Virus record (IMG/VR): IMGVR_UViG_3300045256_000050
Coordinates: 124,001 to 188,000 of that record
Reading direction: 5' to 3' (one strand)
Length of the DNA: 64,000 bases
From: a virus
Positions 37,061 through 44,485 of the stretch are shown in pieces (the stretch's first letter is position 1; each line of letters begins with the position of its first letter). Both the position numbers and the translations under genes were made by a program. The notes beneath the pieces were generated by a model. That model did not search any database. It was not told the origin of the DNA and saw nothing but the letters and a program-made list of their open reading frames with translations.

Positions 37061-37627
37061 ATGCTCACGTTCAAGAAGTTCATGATGGCTGAGGCAAACC
37101 CCATTGCGGCGATGCCTCAGCCCGGTGTTAAAGCAACTCAGCTAGACCCAGCCTCCATGAAGGCTATCACCAACTACCTGTCGCAGATCGAGGCGGCAGG
37201 TTATCGTCTTCTTGTTCACCAAACCGACTACGAGACGGCCCACAAGATCACCCAGGGCCAAACCTTCGGCCACATGGGCGTCCACGGCACGGCTCTGTTC
37301 ACAAACTCGGCCAAGCTGGCGGCACAGATTCAGGGCATGAACGCCGCCCACACGGCCGGACAGGCTGGGGATTGGGACACCTACCGCCACCACGCAGGTA
37401 CAAACAACATCCACAAGGGGTCAGACGCCATCGTGGTGATGGCGATCCCGGTAAAGTCGGCAAAGGGGTCTACGATGGGCCTGGACGACGTGTTGGCAGA
37501 TTTGTTCGGAGCAGGCAAGATCAAGCAGGTTGGAGTACCCAACAACTACATCGTTGGGTACTGGAACACGTTGACGGGGCAGTTCGCAGGCAACGCTCGG
37601 TTCAAGCCGGACGGGACTCTTCCGTAA
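37061..37627 (+). CDS. Capsid-targeted protein with ADP-ribosyltransferase-like domain (Alt-analogue candidate)
   Basis: A 188-aa protein. The N-terminus MLTFKKFMMAEANPIAAMPQ is the best match here to a T4 capsid-targeting sequence, with a likely cleavage after the Glu of MAEA. The main domain has YRLLVHQTDYETAHKITQGQ, GVHGTALFTN, AIVVMAIPVK and VPNNYIVGYWNTLTGQFAGN. The H-x-T, G-T-alpha and Y-I-V-G-Y features recall ART-fold enzymes of phage polyvalent proteins. T4 Alt is likewise packaged and injected, but the catalytic triad is not certain here. A leaderless start is predicted. Confidence 0.55.
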   Translation: MLTFKKFMMAEANPIAAMPQPGVKATQLDPASMKAITNYLSQIEAAGYRLLVHQTDYETAHKITQGQTFGHMGVHGTALFTNSAKLAAQIQGMNAAHTAGQAGDWDTYRHHAGTNNIHKGSDAIVVMAIPVKSAKGSTMGLDDVLADLFGAGKIKQVGVPNNYIVGYWNTLTGQFAGNARFKPDGTLP

Positions 37628-37829
37628 CAGGCTCGAACCCGCCGTGCTTGCCGCTGGTAAAGACTTCTTCGCCAACGAGATCGTCGTAGAATTTGGACTC
37701 TACGCTCTCGTCGTCAACGAACGTCACTTCCACGATCTTCCCGAGCATCCTCGGGTGGCAGTTACCGACGACCTTGACCTTCTGGCCCACGGTCGGCCGG
37801 AAGCCGTTGTTCATCGGGGTCGTGTTCAC
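37602..37829 (-). CDS. Small KOW/SH3-like protein, 75 aa
   Basis: Starts at a GTG that overlaps the RNA ligase stop (GTGA), with GGGGAG upstream; an internal ATG five codons in is an alternative. The sequence GQKVKVVGNCHPRMLGKIVE then VTFVDDESVESKFYDD resembles a small beta-barrel (KOW-like), ending in a polar tail. Co-translation with the ligase suggests a linked role in RNA handling. Its 3' end overlaps the convergent gene by 26 nt. Confidence 0.6.
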   Translation of the reverse strand: MNTTPMNNGFRPTVGQKVKVVGNCHPRMLGKIVEVTFVDDESVESKFYDDLVGEEVFTSGKHGGFEPVTEESRPA

Positions 37830-38491
37830 GCTGGCGTCTCCCCTACAAGGTCTTCTTCCAGAATCCGCTCCCAATCCATCGGCTTCCGCTTCCGCAGTTC
37901 CTCGAAGTAGGCGTGGCACTTGATCTTCGCCATCCACAGGTCGTGCCCCTTCCCGCCTTTGACGATCATCCCTTCCGGGACTTCCGTCTTGATCGGGTAC
38001 TTGGACACGAAGTCGTACTTCGACTCTTTGACGGCGGCGATGATCTCTTCGTTCAGGTTGCCCTGGTAGATCATCTCGGCGACTTGAAGGTGGCCGAACT
38101 CGTCCAAGAACTCCTTCGGCCCGAGCATGCCCTTCGTGATCGGGTTCACGTCGAACAGAACGATGTCCTTCGGATCGCCGTCCTCGTGCTGACCGGCGAA
38201 GCTTTTTGCGCCAAACCACTCGGCGAAGACGATCACCCGGTCCACGCCCCGGAACATCTTCGACTTCTTGAAGACGGCTTCCAGGTCGTCCCCGTACTTC
38301 TGCTTGAAGAGGGGGATGGCCGGGCCGAACATGCTCGTCTCGTCGAACAGCAGGTTGCGGGTGCCGAACTTGTGCCAGCCCCGCTTCTTGCTCCACTCGA
38401 AACGAAGGTTCGACCCGTCGTACTTGACGAAGCCGTAGCAGGGCTGCCGTGGTGCCTTGCTCGAATTGTTGATGCTGGGGTAGCTTTTCAT
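37826..38491 (-). CDS. RNA ligase, Rnl2-like nucleotidyltransferase domain
   Basis: A 221-aa ATP-dependent ligase core. The adenylation motif I is YGFVKYDGSNLRFEW with Lys23; motif III-like IVFAEWFGAKSF, motif IV EGMIVKGGKG and motif V LWMAKIKCHAY are all present in order. It lacks the ~100-residue C-terminal domain of T4 Rnl2 (334 aa), which some stand-alone ligases also lack. It probably seals RNA nicks, for example tRNAs cut by host anticodon nucleases. A TATACT element lies 6 nt before the ATG. Confidence 0.85.
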   Translation of the reverse strand: MKSYPSINNSSKAPRQPCYGFVKYDGSNLRFEWSKKRGWHKFGTRNLLFDETSMFGPAIPLFKQKYGDDLEAVFKKSKMFRGVDRVIVFAEWFGAKSFAGQHEDGDPKDIVLFDVNPITKGMLGPKEFLDEFGHLQVAEMIYQGNLNEEIIAAVKESKYDFVSKYPIKTEVPEGMIVKGGKGHDLWMAKIKCHAYFEELRKRKPMDWERILEEDLVGETPA

Positions 38492-38530
38492 GCGATCAGT
38501 ATACCGGCAGGACAGTCGGTGTAAAAGAGA

Positions 38531-38556
38531 AAGGGGCGGTTTCCCGCCCCTTTTTG
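38531..38556. terminator. Bidirectional terminator
   Basis: GGGGCGG / CCGCCCC, extended by A-T pairs, is followed by TTTTT on the plus strand and TTTCTCTTTT on the minus strand. It ends the minus gene at 38558. Confidence 0.85.
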
Positions 38557-38557
38557 C

Positions 38558-39508
38558 TTACTCGGCCTGAGCCTTCTTCTTGGCTCGTGCCAGTTTCTTC
38601 TTCAGTTTCTCGTTCTCGATCTCGGCGAGTTGCTGACGGAGCTTTTCGTTCTCCTCTTCCAAGTCGGCAATCTGCTTGGACTTGGCGGAAACTTTCTTCG
38701 GTGAAGGAGCGGCCACAGCTTCCGGCTTTTTCTCGAAGCCCTGGAGGAACACCTTCAGTTGGACGTAATCCGTCTCGGCCTCGAATGCGACCGTGCGGAA
38801 CGTCTGACCCGTCGTGTTCCCTTCCACCGTACAGCCGTCTTGAAGTGCCAGCTTCTCCAGCGGGTGTCCGCCGAAGGCCGACGTTTCGGGAGCGGCGTTG
38901 AACGAGGCTTCCAGGCTGCACGGGGCAACGCTGGCATCGTTCTGGAACGAGGCGAGCTTAGCCATCCCGGCGTCGTTGCTGACGCTGTTGGTGGCGTGGC
39001 AGCTAGAACCGCCCGCTGTCGTCATCCGCCGCTGCATCGTGTTGCGAACACCCCAATACGGCTGCGGGTAGATCGGCCACGGCTGCGGCCGAGGGCGTGG
39101 GTAGTGGTGGTGATGGTGGTGATGTTCGACAACCGGGGTATGTACCCACTTGTTCTCTTTCTCCAGGTAGAACTTGGCCTCGACCAAGCCTTTCACCTTG
39201 TCTTCGTTCGGCCCGTTCTTGCCGAAGTCCACGGCGTCCGGGGAATCCAGGGATACGAACTTGAAGCCAACGTCCTTGTCCCAATGGCGGCGGATGTCAA
39301 CGTGGCTGTTGGCGTCGATGATGTAGCCGTCGCCGGACACGTTCTCACCGTCGATGGTGAACTTCACCATCGCACGCCGGTTGTTTTTGTTACGGAATCG
39401 CAGGACGTACTCCGCACCGAAGGGGAGCTTCACGACGCCGTTTGCTAGTTCTTTTTGGGGTTCGCCGTTCAGAAGAACGGACATGACGAATTTGTTACTG
39501 TAAACCAT
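38558..39508 (-). CDS. Protein with natural His7 run and C-terminal coiled coil, 316 aa
   Basis: The N-terminal ~115 residues are beta-rich (VMSVLLNGEPQKELANGVVK, YVLRFRNKNNRRAMVKFTID, GDGYIIDANSHVDIRRHWDK). A linker has seven consecutive His then Pro/Arg/Tyr/Trp (VEHHHHHHHYPRPRPQPWP). A middle domain (GHPLEKLALQDGCTVEGNTT) precedes a C-terminal coiled coil (SKQIADLEEENEKLRQQLAE). The architecture suggests a trimeric or fibrous structural protein. A late-promoter-like TATATAAAT lies ~80 nt upstream, so it is probably a late virion gene. Confidence 0.7.
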   Translation of the reverse strand: MVYSNKFVMSVLLNGEPQKELANGVVKLPFGAEYVLRFRNKNNRRAMVKFTIDGENVSGDGYIIDANSHVDIRRHWDKDVGFKFVSLDSPDAVDFGKNGPNEDKVKGLVEAKFYLEKENKWVHTPVVEHHHHHHHYPRPRPQPWPIYPQPYWGVRNTMQRRMTTAGGSSCHATNSVSNDAGMAKLASFQNDASVAPCSLEASFNAAPETSAFGGHPLEKLALQDGCTVEGNTTGQTFRTVAFEAETDYVQLKVFLQGFEKKPEAVAAPSPKKVSAKSKQIADLEEENEKLRQQLAEIENEKLKKKLARAKKKAQAE

Positions 39509-39559
39509 GACTAAACCTAATCCTTTTGTAAACCCCCATCCTCACTCGGGCACTGGTTT

Positions 39560-39597
39560 GGTGTCTAGGTCACGACACCGAGGAATTGATTTATATA
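39560..39597 (-). promoter_or_regulatory. Late-promoter-like TATATAAAT and leader hairpin
   Basis: On the minus strand TATATAAAT (39589-39597) is followed within the leader by the inverted repeat GGTGTC / GACACC (39560-39579), before the gene starting at 39508. The hairpin may stabilise the leader. Confidence 0.5.
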
Positions 39598-39632
39598 CTA
39601 GCTCGCAGTTGAAAAATGCGCAAGATAATTTT

Positions 39633-40655
39633 TCAAGATTGTAGCTTGACGCCGAACGACGCTGCGTTGACGGCCGAGTCCACCCAGGCAACGTTGCCGT
39701 CGGGGTTTCTCTCGAAGATGCCGGTACGGTAAGCGAACCCGGCCCCGGCGTACTTGTCGCCGGATTCCGACGTGCTGCCGTTGGAGCTACACTGCAATCG
39801 GAGTGGGCGGGCCGAGCCGTTCGCCACCTGGGTGTAGGCGCTCACCTGGATGCCGTAGATGTTACCGGCATCTTGTGAAACCGTCAGGAAGCGGTAGTTG
39901 TCAATGTCCCCGGCGTTCGACGTGTAGTTGTAGTCGGTGGTGTTGGCGGGCCACTCGTCTACGTTCTGGTAGTTCGAGGCCGTGCTGGGCGTCCAGTTGT
40001 TCGTGATGCCGTTACTCGTAACGGCACTCGACACCACCTTCACGTCACCGAGGAAGTCGTTGTTGTACGAGCCGGTCGTGTCCGCCATGTAGATGTCGTC
40101 GAACCGCATGGTGCCGTTCGCCAAGACGAACAGGTTCCACGCCCGAGCGTCGTTGGTATCGGAGACGGTGTTGACGCCGGTTACGTTAAGGTACTGAGTT
40201 CCGTTGACCCGCACCTGAATCGAACCGCTCGTTCCGGTCCCGATCACCACCTTAGCCTCGATGTAGTACCAAGTGTTAGACGGACTCAACGTGAGCGTCG
40301 AGTCGGAGCCTAGCTGCGTGTTGGCCCGAGTGGCGTATATCTTGCCGGTAGACGCCCGAATCCCGAAGTCACACAAGCCGTTGTTGTATTCGTTGCAGAC
40401 GTAGAAAATCCGGTCGTCCTGTGCCGGAAGGGACGACATGAAGAGGCCGCAACCGAAGATGACGGTGGTGACTCCGTTCCAGATCGTCTGAGGGCTGCGA
40501 TAGTTGCCGTCGTTGGTGAACGAGAGGGAGTAGCCGTTCCCCGACGCCCGAGGCGACTGCTGAAAGGTGACGTTGTTACTGAGTGAAACACCCCGCAGCG
40601 CAGCATCGGCTACGCTCGTGTAGTAATCCATTCCGTCCAGCCAAACGAGAGCCAT
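39633..40655 (-). CDS. LamG-like fibre/adhesin protein A, 340 aa
   Basis: Begins MALVWLDGMDYYTSVADAAL and continues as a concanavalin-like beta-sandwich (TWYYIEAKVVIGTGTSGSIQ, VRVNGTQYLNVTGVN, MRFDDIYMADTTGSYNNDFL). A second beta domain ends in ERNPDGNVAWVDSAVNAASF then GVKLQS. The same start, central LGDVKV segment and end occur in the genes at 42480, 43487 and 44485, so these are tandem paralogues. Probably glycan-binding virion proteins. It is separated from the next paralogue by the Gly-repeat gene. Confidence 0.8.
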   Translation of the reverse strand: MALVWLDGMDYYTSVADAALRGVSLSNNVTFQQSPRASGNGYSLSFTNDGNYRSPQTIWNGVTTVIFGCGLFMSSLPAQDDRIFYVCNEYNNGLCDFGIRASTGKIYATRANTQLGSDSTLTLSPSNTWYYIEAKVVIGTGTSGSIQVRVNGTQYLNVTGVNTVSDTNDARAWNLFVLANGTMRFDDIYMADTTGSYNNDFLGDVKVVSSAVTSNGITNNWTPSTASNYQNVDEWPANTTDYNYTSNAGDIDNYRFLTVSQDAGNIYGIQVSAYTQVANGSARPLRLQCSSNGSTSESGDKYAGAGFAYRTGIFERNPDGNVAWVDSAVNAASFGVKLQS

Positions 40656-40663
40656 CCTTCTCC

Positions 40664-42469
40664 TTACCGATACAACGTTGTGTTAGAGCGTTTCGTAACG
40701 GGCTTCACGAATCTCTTCGTGATCTGCCCTTCGAAGTTGCTGTAAGACTTTTTCTTGTATTTACGCAGGCGGCACACGGCTACTGCGGCCAACTTCCCTT
40801 CCACCTGCCCGTTACTCAGTGAAATGTCCGTTACCTCGAACCTCGTGTCGTCCGGCTTTCGCACACAGCACATGTTGTCGTCGTCCTGACGGCAAGCACC
40901 ACGATTCTTGACCTTCCGGGTGTTCAACAAGCTGCGAGGCCGAACAACCGCACCGCCAGTGCCAGGGAAATAGTAGAACTGGTTGATCGTGTTGCCACCG
41001 TTAAGCACCGCACCGCCTGAAGCGACGAACCCGATGTCAATCGGGGCCACGCCCCCACACACCACCCCGCCAGAGGCGTTGATGTTTGTGAGAATGCGCC
41101 CCACACCGGCAGTACCGGCACAAACCGCCCCGCCCTGGCCGAACAACCAAAGCTGGATGTCCACCCGGCCGTTACAGACTGCCCCGCCCGTTCCAGGGAA
41201 GTAGTAGAACTGGTTGATTCGGTGAGAGCCGCCACAGACTGCCCCACCAGAGCCGGTGTTCGATACAATCCGACCGATGATGGCGATTCCGCCACAGACT
41301 GCCCCGCCAGAGCCGGTGTTCGATACAATGCGACCGACTCGGGCCGTACCGCCTCCCAACGACCCGCCACTGACAGAAGAAACGAAGTCGTCGATGCCGT
41401 GGCCCGCTACGACAACCCCGCCGATGATCGGGATGATGCGTGTTACGTTAACACGGGCCAGACCGGCACAGTTCACGCCGCCGAAGCCGATGTAGTCCGG
41501 GGTTGGCGAGAGGGCTTGCCCGCCCGGCGTAGCACCGCCAGTGCCGTTGATTCGGTATACCATCCGAATCGTCGCCGTGCTACCGCCTCGCACACCGCCT
41601 CGTGGGTCGAAGTCGGCGAAGACTCTAGCCGTGCCGCCACCACGAACACCCGCCCCGACGAGGACGACGCTCTGTACGCCGAATTTATCTGCCAATCCAC
41701 CGACGACGGCACCGCCGAACGTCGGTGTGATCTGTTGTTGCGGAACGCTACCGCCGCCGACCACACCGCCCGAGGCCCGTGGTCCCCAGATGAAGGTGCG
41801 GATGGACGTGCCGCCCGCTTTAACCCCTGCCGTTGGTAAAGGAATGTACTGAACGGGTGCCGTGCCGCCACCCTTTACGCCGCCAGATGTCGTAAGACCC
41901 TGGAAGCCGCCGACGGTCGATGTGCCACCGCCGACCACACCACCGGACGTGAACTGCGAGAACAGTAGGACGGCCGAGCCTCCCGGCCGGGCACCGCCGC
42001 TAGTCGTCTGGTTCCAGAAGTTGTTACGAAGGATCGCACCACCGGGCCGGGCACCGCCCTGGCCGGTGAAGAAGTACCGCTGTAGCAACGCACCAGAACC
42101 GCCGACCAACGCACCCTGGCTGAGCGGGGTGTAGTTGGCGTAAATCTTTCGGACGGGGTTAGCCGCACCGCCGCCTTTGATACCACCACGGGCGACGATC
42201 AGGTTGATGTTGTCGGCCAGCATCTCGAAGAAGACCTGACTGACCTGAGCCTGACCGGGAGCGGATTGGGCCGTAACCTGAAGTTGTACCGAGGAAACCC
42301 GAGCGGGAGGATTTGGGTGGTTGGCAGCAACATTCAGTGTGGCCTGCGACATCCGCACCACACCCGTCGTCGCCAGACCCAGGACTTCGATACGAGCCTG
42401 CGTCAACCGAACCGTTGACGGTTCGGTGCCCAGGCTTTTGACGACGACTTGTGTTACTCTTGCTGTCAT
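40664..42469 (-). CDS. Glycine-rich repeat virion protein, 601 aa
   Basis: After an N-terminal ~85-residue beta domain (MTARVTQVVVKSLGTEPSTV) come about 22 repeats of ~15-25 residues. Each is centred on a glycine cluster (GGVKGGG, GGARPGG, GGAVCGG) followed by a short hydrophobic strand. The C-terminal ~95 residues are a non-repeat basic domain with Cys (GACRQDDDNMCC). Stacked GG-x-x-GG turns could form a polyglycine-II or beta-roll bundle, as in glycine-rich adhesin tips of T-even-like phages. Several cysteines cluster in repeats 16-20. Position between LamG paralogues supports a receptor-binding or fibre role. Confidence 0.7.
   Translation of the reverse strand: MTARVTQVVVKSLGTEPSTVRLTQARIEVLGLATTGVVRMSQATLNVAANHPNPPARVSSVQLQVTAQSAPGQAQVSQVFFEMLADNINLIVARGGIKGGGAANPVRKIYANYTPLSQGALVGGSGALLQRYFFTGQGGARPGGAILRNNFWNQTTSGGARPGGSAVLLFSQFTSGGVVGGGTSTVGGFQGLTTSGGVKGGGTAPVQYIPLPTAGVKAGGTSIRTFIWGPRASGGVVGGGSVPQQQITPTFGGAVVGGLADKFGVQSVVLVGAGVRGGGTARVFADFDPRGGVRGGSTATIRMVYRINGTGGATPGGQALSPTPDYIGFGGVNCAGLARVNVTRIIPIIGGVVVAGHGIDDFVSSVSGGSLGGGTARVGRIVSNTGSGGAVCGGIAIIGRIVSNTGSGGAVCGGSHRINQFYYFPGTGGAVCNGRVDIQLWLFGQGGAVCAGTAGVGRILTNINASGGVVCGGVAPIDIGFVASGGAVLNGGNTINQFYYFPGTGGAVVRPRSLLNTRKVKNRGACRQDDDNMCCVRKPDDTRFEVTDISLSNGQVEGKLAAVAVCRLRKYKKKSYSNFEGQITKRFVKPVTKRSNTTLYR
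41230..41337. repeat. Direct DNA repeat inside the Gly-repeat gene
   Basis: Two 48-nt copies (41230-41277 and 41290-41337) differ at two positions and are offset by 60 nt, encoding two successive GGAVCGG repeats. A further related pair encoding NQFYYFPGTGGAV lies at about 40964-40990 and 41190-41219. This suggests recent repeat duplication. Confidence 0.8.
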
Positions 42470-42479
42470 TGATTATCTT

Positions 42480-43487
42480 TCACGCTTGGACTTTCACGCC
42501 GAAGGTGGCTGCGTTAATTGTGGCGTCCGTCCAGGCCACGTTTCCATCCGGGTTTCTTTCGAACATGCCGAAGAATGTTTGGTAAGTATCCGACACATAC
42601 TTGTCGCCGCTCTCGCTCAGGTTCGAGTTCGACATCGCTTGCAATCGCAAGCTCCTGACGTAAGCATCCGTTTTCCGGGCGTAGCCGTTAACCATGACCC
42701 CCTTCATGTTCCCGGATTCGCTGAGGGTAGTGAAGAAGTAGCGGTCGGCGTTGCTGACCGTCGATGTTTCCACATAGTCCGTGTCGTCGTTCGGCGTGGC
42801 TTCATCAACACACTGGTAGTTCGACCCGGTGCTGGCGGTCCAGCTATTCACGTCGCCGTTGGCCCGAGGCAACAACTGGTAGACCTTCACGTCGCCCATG
42901 AAGTCGTTGTTCACTGATCCGGTCGTGTCCCACATCACCAGATCGTCGAGGAAGTTGTTGTTCGCCGACGATAGGAACCGGAGTTGAGAAACCCCGGTGC
43001 CGGTGCCCTGGGCCTGTGTGTTCTGTCCGGTCAGGTTTAAGACTGTCTGGCCGTCCAGTTTCACAACAACCGACCCGCTGGTGCCCGAGGCGATGACGAC
43101 TTTGCATTCGATGTAGTGCCAAGTGTCCAACGCAAAAGCCACGTCGCTGCCAAGCTGCGTACCAGCACGGGTCACATACAGAACGCCCGACGCTTTGGTT
43201 GAGATCGTGATCTGGTTGCCGGTGTTCGACGAGTTGAACCACCAAACGTGGTCGTTTTGCAAGCCGCTCGATCCGCAGTACCAACCCGCCCCGAACCCGA
43301 CGGTCGTGGCCTCGTTCCAAAGCCCCATCGGGGACTTCCACTCGCAGTCCGTCTGGAACTTGATGGAACTCCCCGTCCCGGAGATACGAGGCGTCTGGCC
43401 GGTGATCGGGCTGAGTAGATAAACACCCTTCTGGGCTGCGTTGGCAACGGACGTGTAGTCCATGCCGTCCATAAACAATAGTGCCAT
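42480..43487 (-). CDS. LamG-like fibre/adhesin protein B, 335 aa
   Basis: Starts MALLFMDGMDYTSVANAAQK (ATG at 43487) and contains TWHYIECKVVIASGTSGSVV, VKLDGQTVLNLTGQN, a GSVNNDFMGDVKVYQLL junction and the family end ERNPDGNVAWTDATINAATF then GVKVQA. It has the same two-domain plan as the genes at 39633, 43487 and 44485. The start overlaps the upstream paralogue's stop (TAATG), so three paralogues form one translational unit. Confidence 0.8.
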   Translation of the reverse strand: MALLFMDGMDYTSVANAAQKGVYLLSPITGQTPRISGTGSSIKFQTDCEWKSPMGLWNEATTVGFGAGWYCGSSGLQNDHVWWFNSSNTGNQITISTKASGVLYVTRAGTQLGSDVAFALDTWHYIECKVVIASGTSGSVVVKLDGQTVLNLTGQNTQAQGTGTGVSQLRFLSSANNNFLDDLVMWDTTGSVNNDFMGDVKVYQLLPRANGDVNSWTASTGSNYQCVDEATPNDDTDYVETSTVSNADRYFFTTLSESGNMKGVMVNGYARKTDAYVRSLRLQAMSNSNLSESGDKYVSDTYQTFFGMFERNPDGNVAWTDATINAATFGVKVQA

Positions 43488-44485
43488 TATGACTCCAGTT
43501 TGATGCCAAAGTAAGCCGCATTGACCCCGCTCTGCGTCCACGCCACCGACGTACTCGGGTCCGTCTCGAACACGGTCAGGTGCGGGTAGTAGCTGTTAAA
43601 GGTCTGCTGGGCCGACCCGGTGGCCTCGACCCCACCGGATTTCGCAATCGCCCGGATTGATTTCAGTTCAACGTCAGTCTGGATTGCGACCAGATATACC
43701 GCTACGCCTTTGATGTCGGCGAAGTTGCTGACCGTCTGGAAGGTGTAGTTATCCTTGTTACCCACGCCTGTTGTCGAAACGTAGTCGGTTGTGTTGTAAG
43801 GCGGCGTGTCGTCAACGCACTGGTAGTTCGACCCGGTGCTGGCGGTCCAGTTGTTCGTGTCGCCGTTGGCCGTCGGCAGGAAGTATCTTACTTTACACGG
43901 GCCGAGGAAGTCGTTGTTCGTACTCCCGTTGCCGTCACAGATGTAGATGTCGTCGAAGAGGTTGCCGCTGAACCTCACGTCGTCGTAACCGAGGAACCGG
44001 ACCGAACCGACCCCGGTCGTGCCGGTGTTCACGTTCCCCGTGTCGATCACCTGTGACCCGTCGATGCGCACCACTACCCGCCCCACGGTTGCACTGACGA
44101 TGAACTTGACTTCGAAATAGTGCCAACCTTCATTGATTAAGGTTGGTGCGGGGCTGTAGGTCGTGGAACCGACGGTGAATCTCGGACTGGTGTCGAACCA
44201 CTGGAACTGGAACAAAACACCCGCCGTCTGGCTCAACAGCCGAAGGAAAGTCCGGTTGTCCCGCTGGATGATCGTGGGGTACATGGCGAACCCAACGATG
44301 AGCGTGGTCGGGGTGTTGTCCAGAGGGTAGGCGATGTACCGGCCGAATGGGATGCGGATCGACGACCCCACGCTGAATCGGCCCGTTTGCGCAACGGTGA
44401 CGCCGCCGTTGGAAACCTGCCAAGTCGATTTCATGTCGGCGTTCGTGGTGTAAGTGTCGAATCCGTCTGCGAGCAGTAGTGTCAT
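43487..44485 (-). CDS. LamG-like fibre/adhesin protein C, 332 aa
   Basis: Starts MTLLLADGFDTYTTNADMKS. The jelly-roll strands WHYFEVKFIVSATVGRVVVR and IDGSQVIDTGNVNTGTTGVG, the junction GSTNNDFLGPCKVRYFLPT and the end DPSTSVAWTQSGVNAAYF then GIKLES define it as a paralogue. It is the most divergent of the three tandem copies. Coupled on both sides by TAATG overlaps. Confidence 0.8.
   Translation of the reverse strand: MTLLLADGFDTYTTNADMKSTWQVSNGGVTVAQTGRFSVGSSIRIPFGRYIAYPLDNTPTTLIVGFAMYPTIIQRDNRTFLRLLSQTAGVLFQFQWFDTSPRFTVGSTTYSPAPTLINEGWHYFEVKFIVSATVGRVVVRIDGSQVIDTGNVNTGTTGVGSVRFLGYDDVRFSGNLFDDIYICDGNGSTNNDFLGPCKVRYFLPTANGDTNNWTASTGSNYQCVDDTPPYNTTDYVSTTGVGNKDNYTFQTVSNFADIKGVAVYLVAIQTDVELKSIRAIAKSGGVEATGSAQQTFNSYYPHLTVFETDPSTSVAWTQSGVNAAYFGIKLES

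Noticed and set aside
41230-41337. Repeats as a possible CRISPR array
   Set aside because: The copies lie in frame inside a long protein gene and encode amino-acid repeats. There are no unique spacers of constant length.
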